The position numbers and the translations under genes are program-made. A DNA stretch of 38,898 nucleotides from contig JAJFKI010000099.1 of the NCBI GenBank assembly GCA_021773295.1, positions 1 to 38,898 of the forward strand, written 5' to 3'. Below the pieces are notes generated by a model. That model was not told the origin of the DNA. It saw only the letters and a list, made by a program, of their open reading frames with translations, and made no database searches. Position 1 is the stretch's first letter. Every line of letters begins with the position of its first letter. Origin of the DNA: Gammaproteobacteria bacterium. GTDB lineage: Bacteria; Pseudomonadota; Gammaproteobacteria; UBA1113. Shown piece by piece: positions 1-6,302 of the stretch.

Positions 1-210
1 GAAAAATTACGCTGTGCCTTGTGCGGTAAATTGATTGCTGCGACGATTCCCAATGATGTCGGTAACGAAAAATATGACGCCACCTTCAAAGCTATCTTGG
101 CCATACAAAAATATTACATTGCAGTCCCTTTCTATCGCCAAAGAAAAGATAGCCTTCGCTCGATCACTTTCACTCAACCTCATAACACTCTGGAGCGCAG
201 ATATGAATGA
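1..210 (+). pseudogene. IS66-family transposase fragment (broken, runs off left edge)
   Basis: Reading from base 1, the frame encodes a zinc-finger-like start (LRCALCGK) followed by NEKYDATFKAILAIQKYY and VPFYRQ. This resembles the Cys-rich segment and the 'GTEKYDA...LLKYGxGLPFYR' stretch of IS66 transposases. The frame stops at 208-210. The next residues expected for the family (LSLNLITLW) appear in the neighbouring frame around 155-200, so I infer a frameshift plus loss of the whole catalytic part. The gene starts before the window. It is a dead remnant lying directly beside palindromic element A. The assignment rests on remembered family sequence rather than a search. Confidence 0.6.
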
Positions 211-247
211 GCTATAACACGTTTCGACCAATGAAAAATTAACAAAG

Positions 248-381
248 CTCAACGCCCTATTAACGTGAGCGGGCTTGTCGTAAACTGTAAGTGGCAGGGA
301 TGCCACTTCCAAGCCTACAGGGATGTATTCACGGCGTGTTTACGACAAGCCCGCTCACGTTAATAGGGCTTTCGCACAATC
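248..381. repeat. Palindromic double-hairpin element, copy A
   Basis: Perfect 32-bp inverted arms (254-285 and 338-369) enclose a 52-bp core. The core holds two small hairpins: a 7-bp stem with loop AGGGAT (289-308) and a 3-bp stem with the same loop (316-327), followed by ACGGCGT. Outer boxes are CTCAAC (248-253) and TTTCGCACAATC (370-381). Copy B at 4941-5074 has the identical layout and length. Copy A lies between the IS66 remnant and the convergent end of the MTA phosphorylase gene, 24 bp past that stop codon. It could act as a bidirectional terminator or a 3'-end stabilising structure, or be a MITE-like repeat. The hexaloop pattern recalls the TwoAYGGAY RNA motif; that link is from memory. 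Confidence 0.85.
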
Positions 382-405
382 TAATTTTTCATTGCTCGAA
401 ACGTG

Positions 406-1158
406 TTAAAGTTCATTGATAACAAGCTTCAGCCACTCTCGCATTTTTTCCATGCTGCTACTAACCACACCCTGGATCTCTTCCATCCGATCCGTTAAAC
501 CATCACAGCGTCCAGCAGCTTTATCCCCTACTACCGCAATACTGGCATAACTAAGATCGAGTTCCCGCGCCAATAAAGCTTCAGGCATCGCAGTCATACC
601 AACGATATCACAACCTTCTTTTTCTAAACGGTTAATCTCCGCCATGGTTTCAAAGCGTGGCCCTTGCGTCACAGCGTAAGTCGCATCATCAGAATAATCC
701 AAATCCAATAACTGTGCAGAGTGAATAAAGGCTTTGCGCATATCGTTACAATAGGGATAAGTAAAGTCAATGTGGCGTGAATGATCGAAATCATCTTCAA
801 AAAAAGTATTAGGACGATTATGGGTATAATCGATTAATTGATCGGGAAAAACAAAGTGCCCAGGCGTCATATCCGAGCGAATACCACCGACAATACTAAC
901 ACCAATGATTTTATCAACACCGATTTCATTGAGTGCCCACATATTTGCTCGATAATTAATTTTGTGTGGTGGTACGCGGCATTGTTGCGTTGTTTTACCG
1001 TGTCTGTCTAAAAATACAATTTCTTTACCAGCAAATTTACCCCAGCGGATAGGCGCCGCTGGCGTACCATAGGGTGTTTCAATCACTTCTTCACGACTAA
1101 CATTCATTTCTTTTAAACTTGGCAGCGCTGAACCACCAAGAATTGCAATTTTACTCAT
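406..1158 (-). CDS. mtnP: S-methyl-5'-thioadenosine / thioinosine phosphorylase (PNP/MTAP family)
   Basis: Phosphorolytic cleavage of 5'-methylthioadenosine or methylthioinosine to methylthioribose-1-phosphate and a purine base, a cytosolic purine and methionine salvage step. The 250 residues carry the family marks in order: ILGGS (6-10), DRHG (51-54), HKINYRANMWAL (65-76), TQGPRFET (164-171) and MTAMPEALLARE (188-199). Residue 212 (GDKAAG) falls where, as I recall, Pseudomonas thioinosine phosphorylase has Asn; Asp here is the residue of true MTA phosphorylases, so the preferred substrate is open. The ATG overlaps the end of the upstream phosphoribosyltransferase gene by 8 bp (ATGAGTAA), indicating translational coupling. 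Last gene of the operon. Its stop codon lies at the edge of the outer inverted repeat around element A. Confidence 0.9.
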   Translation of the reverse strand: MSKIAILGGSALPSLKEMNVSREEVIETPYGTPAAPIRWGKFAGKEIVFLDRHGKTTQQCRVPPHKINYRANMWALNEIGVDKIIGVSIVGGIRSDMTPGHFVFPDQLIDYTHNRPNTFFEDDFDHSRHIDFTYPYCNDMRKAFIHSAQLLDLDYSDDATYAVTQGPRFETMAEINRLEKEGCDIVGMTAMPEALLARELDLSYASIAVVGDKAAGRCDGLTDRMEEIQGVVSSSMEKMREWLKLVINEL

Positions 1159-1750
1159 CTTCTGGTGCTACCTTATAGATACCGGGTGCATTGCGAAAAT
1201 ACTCTTTGTAATCCATGCCATAGCCAAATAGATAACGGTTTTCCACATCTAATCCTTTAAAATCGGCTTGTGGCAAACCACCAGGCACGCGAGCTTGTTG
1301 CTTATCGACTAATACTGCCGTGTAAACAACTTTCGCCTTTAAGTCCTTGAGGTGATCCACAATGGCTTGCATAGTGATACCGCCATCTAAAATATCATCC
1401 ACGATCACCACTGTGCGGTTGCTGACGTCAATACTAGATTCTGCTTTCCAAGTTATTTCGCCACCGCTGATACCACTATCATAGCGAGTAGCATGGATGT
1501 AGGAAACTTCCAATAAAAAATCAAGCCGTGGTAATAAATGTCCTAGGGGTATCATGCCACCCACCATTACTGACAGTAATAGTGGATTAGTACCCGCAAG
1601 TTTGTCATGCATCACGCGCGCCATCTCATCAAAGGCTGTTTCAACTTGCTGACGGTTATAGATGCAGGTTGAACGCTTATACACTTCCTGCATTTGGGAT
1701 GGGACTGACATCAATATTTCCTCTACTTGGTTAGATTCTTCAATCATCAA
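1151..1750 (-). CDS. hpt: Hypoxanthine-guanine phosphoribosyltransferase
   Basis: Transfers phosphoribose from PRPP to hypoxanthine or guanine in cytosolic purine salvage. The 199-residue protein has the PRPP-binding motif VVIVDDILDGG (114-124) with its acidic pair, the pyrophosphate loop MVGGMIPLG (62-70), and a C-terminal base-binding part (GLDVENRYLFGYGMDY). It belongs to the Pseudomonas-type HPRT that sits between nagZ and the MTI/MTA phosphorylase, so the two neighbours form one salvage unit: the phosphorylase releases a base and this enzyme recaptures it. A second Met at residue 14 (about 1711) could be the true start; the extra N-terminus looks non-conserved. It is separated by 6 bp from the upstream channel gene. 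Confidence 0.88.
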   Translation of the reverse strand: MMIEESNQVEEILMSVPSQMQEVYKRSTCIYNRQQVETAFDEMARVMHDKLAGTNPLLLSVMVGGMIPLGHLLPRLDFLLEVSYIHATRYDSGISGGEITWKAESSIDVSNRTVVIVDDILDGGITMQAIVDHLKDLKAKVVYTAVLVDKQQARVPGGLPQADFKGLDVENRYLFGYGMDYKEYFRNAPGIYKVAPEDE

Positions 1751-1756
1751 TACTTC

Positions 1757-2908
1757 CTAAATTTTTGCTGTTTCAAATTCCGAAACATCAGCTCTTATTT
1801 TTTGAACTTGTTCTAACTTAACGCCATCAGGGATATGCATGGTCATATTCGGGAAGGCACACTCGGCACCGTGGTTTAAAATAATTTCTATGATTTTTAA
1901 AAACACGTCTTGTTGTATCGCTTGAAATTTTACCCACTTGGTAGTTTTAGTGAAGGTATAAACCATAAAGTCTAACGAGGATGGCCCAAACTCTACGAGA
2001 TTGACCATAAGGGTTTGCGAGGTATCAATTTCAGAATGATTACGCAGCATGTTTTCTATGTCCGATAAAATCGTTGCTAACTTGCCGGCATCTTCATAGC
2101 GCAAGCCAATATTGGTTTTAATACGACGATTCGTCATGCGCGAAGGATTTTCAATTGAAATAGTATTAAAAATTGAGTTTGGGACATATAAGGGTCGTTT
2201 ATCGAAAGTTCTAATTCTACATAAGCGCCAACCAATGTATTCAACCGTGCCTTCAATTTGTCGATCAGGCGAGCGAATCCAGTCACCTACCGCAAAGGGG
2301 CGATCTAAATAAATGATCAAGCCACCAAAGAAGTTGGCTAATAAATCTTTTGCAGAAAAAGCGATAGCGGCACCACCGATACCACCGAAAGCTAACACAC
2401 CGGAAATCCCTATGCCTAACGTTTGTAATGCAACTAGGATAGCGGTAATGATGGCAGAGGCTTTAACAATTTTACCCACAGCATACACCGTGGTCGTATC
2501 TATCGCTTTATCACCATGATCATGGGTAATGATGTTTTTCTCTACTTCATTAATAAAGCGCATAACAAACCATGTCATCACCGCGATAATCCCCAGTGAT
2601 TTCATCGGCGCTAAAATACTAAAGACTTCTGTATACTTCCCATTATAATTTGCAATCTCTAATGCGACACCTAAACCAACCAACCAAATTAATACGCTGA
2701 GCGGCTTGTTAAGCGCTTTTACAAAAGATTCATCCCAAAAGTTTTTACTTTTTTCCACCCTGGGGATAATTAATTTTTTAACCCCTAAGTTAATGACATA
2801 AGCCAACAACATTGCTACCGTCATAACGATAAAGATTTCAAAAATCCAAGCATTGGTTTTTAAAAATGACAAATGCTGGTTAAGTTGTTTGATCATAGCT
2901 TCTAACAT
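1757..2908 (-). CDS. MscS-family mechanosensitive ion channel
   Basis: Inner-membrane small-conductance mechanosensitive channel, expected to release solutes on hypo-osmotic shock. The 383 residues show N-terminal hydrophobic segments at about 20-45, 70-87 and 97-120, then the MscS core: a TM helix near 148-170 and the Gly/Ala-rich pore helix (VLAFGGIGGAAIAFSAKD). The beta domain signature follows (GLIIYLDRPFAVGDWI ... GTVEYIGWR), then a cytoplasmic C-terminal domain. Its ATG overlaps the nagZ stop by 7 bp (ATGTTAG), so it is translated from the same mRNA. The closest known subtype (YbdG/MscM-like or YnaI-like) cannot be fixed by eye. In the Pseudomonas arrangement I recall, no channel gene separates nagZ from hpt. 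Confidence 0.9.
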   Translation of the reverse strand: MLEAMIKQLNQHLSFLKTNAWIFEIFIVMTVAMLLAYVINLGVKKLIIPRVEKSKNFWDESFVKALNKPLSVLIWLVGLGVALEIANYNGKYTEVFSILAPMKSLGIIAVMTWFVMRFINEVEKNIITHDHGDKAIDTTTVYAVGKIVKASAIITAILVALQTLGIGISGVLAFGGIGGAAIAFSAKDLLANFFGGLIIYLDRPFAVGDWIRSPDRQIEGTVEYIGWRLCRIRTFDKRPLYVPNSIFNTISIENPSRMTNRRIKTNIGLRYEDAGKLATILSDIENMLRNHSEIDTSQTLMVNLVEFGPSSLDFMVYTFTKTTKWVKFQAIQQDVFLKIIEIILNHGAECAFPNMTMHIPDGVKLEQVQKIRADVSEFETAKI

Positions 2909-3945
2909 GTGGTGACACCTCGCTCAATGAATTGTTGTACGTGTTGTGATGCCGCTTGCCAGCTTTCTAATTGTTGTAATTGTGTTAAGTTCATATCACA
3001 GCTTGTGGTAAAGGGTTTAATGCTTGCCGACAAGTCTAAATTTATATCGGCACACTTTTCTAATACGTCTAATACTTTTTCTCGCTTGTTACACAGCAAA
3101 ATTATATCGCAGCCTGCCTCTAAGGCTTGATGCACACGGCTCGGATAATCACCTGCTACACTTGCGCCTTCCATCGACAAATCATCACTGAAAATGAGAC
3201 CTTGATATTTTAACTGTTGGCGTAAAATAGTTTGCAACCATTTGCTTGAAAATGTTGTCGGTAAAGGATCAACACTCGGATAACAAATATGGGCAGGCAT
3301 GATGCCTGCTAAATAATTTTTCTCGATGAGTTGCTTGAACACTCGCATATCGCTTTCACTAATATCTTCAAAGCGACGCATATCACTGGGTATGGCTAAA
3401 TGAGAATCTTCACTAATGCCACCATGGCCCGGGAAATGTTTACCAATTGCCAACATGTCTGCAGCATGCATGCCATCGATGAATGCCATAGCTAATGCAA
3501 CCAGACTCTCTACTTGCTGATGAAAACTACGATTACCAATGACCGTATTTAATTGCCTGTCAATATCAAGCACCGGCGCATAGCTAACATCAACGCCTAC
3601 AGCTTTTAACTCTATTGCCAATAACCAACCGCAGGTCTTGGCAAAGGCAAGTGCACGCACTGGTTCGTCATCATACCATTGACCAATAGAGCCCATGTCA
3701 GGAATTTTAGTGAAGCCTTGTTTGAATCGTTGGACACGCCCACCTTCATGATCAACACTTATCATCAACTGCGGCCGACGCAAAGCTTTAATGGCTTGTA
3801 CGAGTTGCTGCAATTGATCGATAGATTCGAAATTGCGACTAAATAAAATGATTCCGCCCACTAAGGGATGTGACAGGACTTGTTTATCTTCATCGCTAAG
3901 TGCGGTACCAGCAATATCAACAATGAGAGGGCCTAATGTTTCCAT
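2902..3945 (-). CDS. nagZ: Beta-N-acetylhexosaminidase, glycoside hydrolase family 3
   Basis: Cytosolic peptidoglycan-recycling enzyme that removes GlcNAc from GlcNAc-anhydroMurNAc peptides; in several gammaproteobacteria its product feeds AmpR-type beta-lactamase control. The 347 residues match family length. Visible motifs are SVDHEGGRVQRF (63-74), the catalytic loop KHFPGHGGISEDSH (169-182) with the His/Asp pair, and FSDDLSMEG (252-260), whose first Asp (254) is the expected nucleophile. No signal peptide, as expected for NagZ. It lies 8 bp after the DUF1820 gene and its stop overlaps the mscS start, so it is the second gene of the operon. Confidence 0.95.
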   Translation of the reverse strand: METLGPLIVDIAGTALSDEDKQVLSHPLVGGIILFSRNFESIDQLQQLVQAIKALRRPQLMISVDHEGGRVQRFKQGFTKIPDMGSIGQWYDDEPVRALAFAKTCGWLLAIELKAVGVDVSYAPVLDIDRQLNTVIGNRSFHQQVESLVALAMAFIDGMHAADMLAIGKHFPGHGGISEDSHLAIPSDMRRFEDISESDMRVFKQLIEKNYLAGIMPAHICYPSVDPLPTTFSSKWLQTILRQQLKYQGLIFSDDLSMEGASVAGDYPSRVHQALEAGCDIILLCNKREKVLDVLEKCADINLDLSASIKPFTTSCDMNLTQLQQLESWQAASQHVQQFIERGVTTC

Positions 3946-3953
3946 GGTAAAAC

Positions 3954-4295
3954 CTACTTATTCTCGTCCAAGGGTTTATATAAAGTTTTCGCGAAAGGCG
4001 TTACCTTACTCACGTTATCTTTCGACGTAGGTTTGACTTTAGCTGCACCTTGCTTCTCAACTTCATCAATACGCAAAATGGAATGCATAGGAATATACGT
4101 GCGTTTGACATCGCTAAACTCGGCTTTGAGTCGCTCTTCAAAAGGATCGACAACCACTTGGCTCTTTTCGCCAAATAAGACATCTTCAATCATTAAGAAA
4201 CCAAACATATCTGACTCACCCACACTCTTGGCATATATCTCAAATACTTCGTCATCTTGGACAAAGCTAACTTTAAAAATCCGCTTGTTACTCAT
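3954..4295 (-). CDS. DUF1820 family protein
   Basis: Small cytosolic protein of unknown function, widely conserved in gammaproteobacteria. The core reads KRIFKVSF ... EIYAKSVGESDMFGFL ... FGEKSQVVVDPFEERLKAEF ... VKRTYIPMHSILRIDEVEK, the recognisable DUF1820 pattern; only the last 30 residues are variable. I chose the ATG at 4295 (113 aa) because GGTGGAG stands upstream of it; an in-frame TTG seven codons earlier lies on top of that ribosome-binding site. It is the first gene of the operon running through nagZ, mscS and hpt to the phosphorylase, with a good promoter at 4328-4356. Confidence 0.85.
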   Translation of the reverse strand: MSNKRIFKVSFVQDDEVFEIYAKSVGESDMFGFLMIEDVLFGEKSQVVVDPFEERLKAEFSDVKRTYIPMHSILRIDEVEKQGAAKVKPTSKDNVSKVTPFAKTLYKPLDENK

Positions 4296-4327
4296 GGAAT
4301 AACAGTTCTCCACCAATAAAAAAAGCG

Positions 4328-4356
4328 ATTATACACTTTTCAGAGTGAAAGCAGAA
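4328..4356 (-). promoter_or_regulatory. Sigma-70 promoter of the DUF1820-nagZ operon
   Basis: On the minus strand a perfect TATAAT (4328-4333) is preceded by 17 bp and TTCTGC (4351-4356). The -10 box lies about 33 bp upstream of the DUF1820 start codon. No other strong promoter is apparent before the following four genes, which overlap or nearly abut. Confidence 0.5.
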
Positions 4357-4381
4357 CTTATTGTGGTAAATTTGTTCAAAT

Positions 4382-4900
4382 TTATGCCTCGATCAACACC
4401 TTAGTGCCGATAGGTACCCAATTAAATAGTTCAGTAATATTCCAATTATGCATCCGTATACATCCATGTGAGGCAGGCACCCCCATTGGCGATTCATCCG
4501 GCGCCCCATGAAAGTAAATACAGCGCTGATAGCTATCCACATCCCCACCAAGATTATGCCCCTCTTCTAAGCCATTGAGGCGTAATATCCGCGTAATTAT
4601 CCAATCCCTTCCTGGATTAGCTTTATTTAAATGAGGCGTGTATATCTCCCCTGTGGGCTTCCTATGGCGAAACACGGTATTCTGCGCTAAATCAGCCCCA
4701 TACTTTTCACAAATTTCATGTAAGCCCAGCGGCGTCTTCTCACTCCCTTGCAGCTGGCCGATGCCATTCTTTCCAGTTGAAACAAGATAAGAAGCCACCA
4801 GCTCATTACCTCGCAACAAGCAGGCAAGCTGATCAGCAATAGAAATTTTAATAATTAAGTCTTGCAATGCTCCCCCCACACTAGCCTTTCCAACACACAA
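4382..4900 (-). CDS. L,D-transpeptidase (YkuD domain), short form
   Basis: Predicted to form or exchange peptidoglycan cross-links, or attach proteins to peptidoglycan, through a catalytic cysteine. The YkuD domain fills almost the whole 172 residues. The catalytic motif is His131 ... SHGCIRM with Cys147; VSTGKNGIGQ (40-49) and GSEKTPLG (52-59) are typical for the family. No signal peptide or lipobox is visible, which is odd for a wall enzyme but seen in this subfamily. A TTG start at 4867, with a G-rich stretch just upstream, would give a start nearer the family's usual N-terminus (IIKISIADQ). Element B lies upstream, between this gene and fadA. Confidence 0.85.
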   Translation of the reverse strand: MCVGKASVGGALQDLIIKISIADQLACLLRGNELVASYLVSTGKNGIGQLQGSEKTPLGLHEICEKYGADLAQNTVFRHRKPTGEIYTPHLNKANPGRDWIITRILRLNGLEEGHNLGGDVDSYQRCIYFHGAPDESPMGVPASHGCIRMHNWNITELFNWVPIGTKVLIEA

Positions 4901-4940
4901 CCAACATAAATAAGTATTTTAAAAAGATCATCACACAATC

Positions 4941-5074
4941 CTCGACGCCTTATTCTGTGCCGAGGGGGCATTGCAAACCTTTAACGGCATGGATGCCGTT
5001 ACAGAGCCCCCAGGGATGGGTTAACGGCGTGTTTGCAATGCCCCCTCGGCACAGAATAAGGCATTCGCTCGATC
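4941..5074. repeat. Palindromic double-hairpin element, copy B
   Basis: Same architecture and length as copy A. Perfect 32-bp arms (4947-4978 and 5031-5062) surround a 52-bp core with a 7-bp hairpin, loop ATGGAT (4982-5001), and a CCC/GGG hairpin, loop AGGGAT (5009-5020). The core ends in ACGGCGT, and the outer boxes are CTCGAC and ATTCGCTCGATC. The arms differ from copy A at 15 of 32 positions, and every change is matched on the opposite arm. It begins 9 bp past the fadA stop codon, suggesting a terminator or mRNA 3'-end structure for fadNA. Confidence 0.85.
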
Positions 5075-5083
5075 CAAAGATCT

Positions 5084-6283
5084 TTATAAAATCTCAAATA
5101 CCCCCGCAGCCCCCATACCGGTTCCAATACACATTGTCACCATGCCATACTTCAGCTTATTCAAGCGACACCCATGAATAGCTGTCGCCGCGCGAATGGC
5201 GCCAGTAGCCCCTAAGGGATGCCCCAAGGCAATGGCCCCACCATTAGGATTCACCTTTGCCGGATCCAATCCAAGATCTTTAATCACCGCCAATGACTGT
5301 GCGGCAAAGGCTTCATTCAATTCAATCCAGTCCATATCGTCAATTGATAAACCAGCACGCTTTAATACTTTAGGGATTGCATCTTTAGGGCCGATGCCCA
5401 TAATTTCAGGAGGCACACCCGCTACATCAAAATCAACAAAGCGTGCAATGGGGGTTAAATTAAATTGTTTAAGGGCTTTTTCACTCACCAGAATCAAAGC
5501 ACCCGCGCCATCGCTCATTTGACTGCTGTTACCGGCTGTCACCGTACCTTTAGCATCAAACACTGTTCGCAATTTCGCTAATTTCTCTAGTGTACTATCA
5601 GCCCTTGGACCTTCGTCATTTTCAAACACAAAGGTTTTTTCATCAACGTTCTTTGCTGCAAAGTTCGGTACATGCCGCCTCACAGTATAGGGCACAATTT
5701 CATCTTTAAAAGCACCTGACTCGATAGCCTTTAATGCACGCTGATGGCTTTCAAAGGCAAAGGCATCTTGTTCTTCACGCGTTACCTTCCATTGCTTCGC
5801 CACATTTTCGGCAGTAATCCCCATGCCATATGCAATAGCAACATGTTTTTCATTGTCGGTAAAAAACTCTGGATTAGCGCGATAAGCATGTCCCCCCATA
5901 GGGATCATAGTCATGCTTTCGGTACCACCTGCGATCATGACATCTGCCTTACCTAGGGCAATGCGATCAGCAGCCATTGAGACGGTTTGAACACCAGAGG
6001 AACAAAAACGATTGACGGTTACCGCAGGCACTGTATCTGGCAAATCAGCTAATAAAACACCTATCCTTGCCACATTCATCCCCTGCTCGCCTTCAGGCAT
6101 AGCGCAACCAACGATGACATCATCGATAGCAGTAGGATCAATACTGGGTGCTTTTGCTAATGTCTCTTTTAACACATGGGCTAGCATATCATCAGGGCGA
6201 GTGTGAGCAAATGCACCGCGGGCCTTACCAACGGGCGTTCTAACAGCGGCGACTACATAAACATCCTGAATTGTGTTTGTCAT
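5084..6283 (-). CDS. fadA: Acetyl-CoA C-acyltransferase (3-ketoacyl-CoA thiolase)
   Basis: Last step of fatty-acid beta-oxidation: CoA-dependent cleavage of 3-ketoacyl-CoA to acetyl-CoA and a shortened acyl-CoA. The 399 residues contain all thiolase signatures: the nucleophile Cys94 in NRFCSSG, NEAFAAQ, the catalytic His355 in GHPLGATGA, and Cys385 in CIGTGMGAAG. It lies 19 bp after the multifunctional hydratase/dehydrogenase gene, so the two form one transcript and probably an enzyme complex. It is closest in style to the FadA partner of FadN-type proteins; a biosynthetic acetyl-CoA acetyltransferase role is less likely given this partner. Confidence 0.93.
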   Translation of the reverse strand: MTNTIQDVYVVAAVRTPVGKARGAFAHTRPDDMLAHVLKETLAKAPSIDPTAIDDVIVGCAMPEGEQGMNVARIGVLLADLPDTVPAVTVNRFCSSGVQTVSMAADRIALGKADVMIAGGTESMTMIPMGGHAYRANPEFFTDNEKHVAIAYGMGITAENVAKQWKVTREEQDAFAFESHQRALKAIESGAFKDEIVPYTVRRHVPNFAAKNVDEKTFVFENDEGPRADSTLEKLAKLRTVFDAKGTVTAGNSSQMSDGAGALILVSEKALKQFNLTPIARFVDFDVAGVPPEIMGIGPKDAIPKVLKRAGLSIDDMDWIELNEAFAAQSLAVIKDLGLDPAKVNPNGGAIALGHPLGATGAIRAATAIHGCRLNKLKYGMVTMCIGTGMGAAGVFEIL

Positions 6284-6302
6284 CTTCTTTTTCCTTCTTT
6301 AG

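Noticed and set aside
7..312. Minus-strand frame of about 100 codons opposite the IS66 remnant
   Set aside because: It runs into the left arm and core of palindromic element A, has no recognisable motif, and the plus strand shows transposase similarity.
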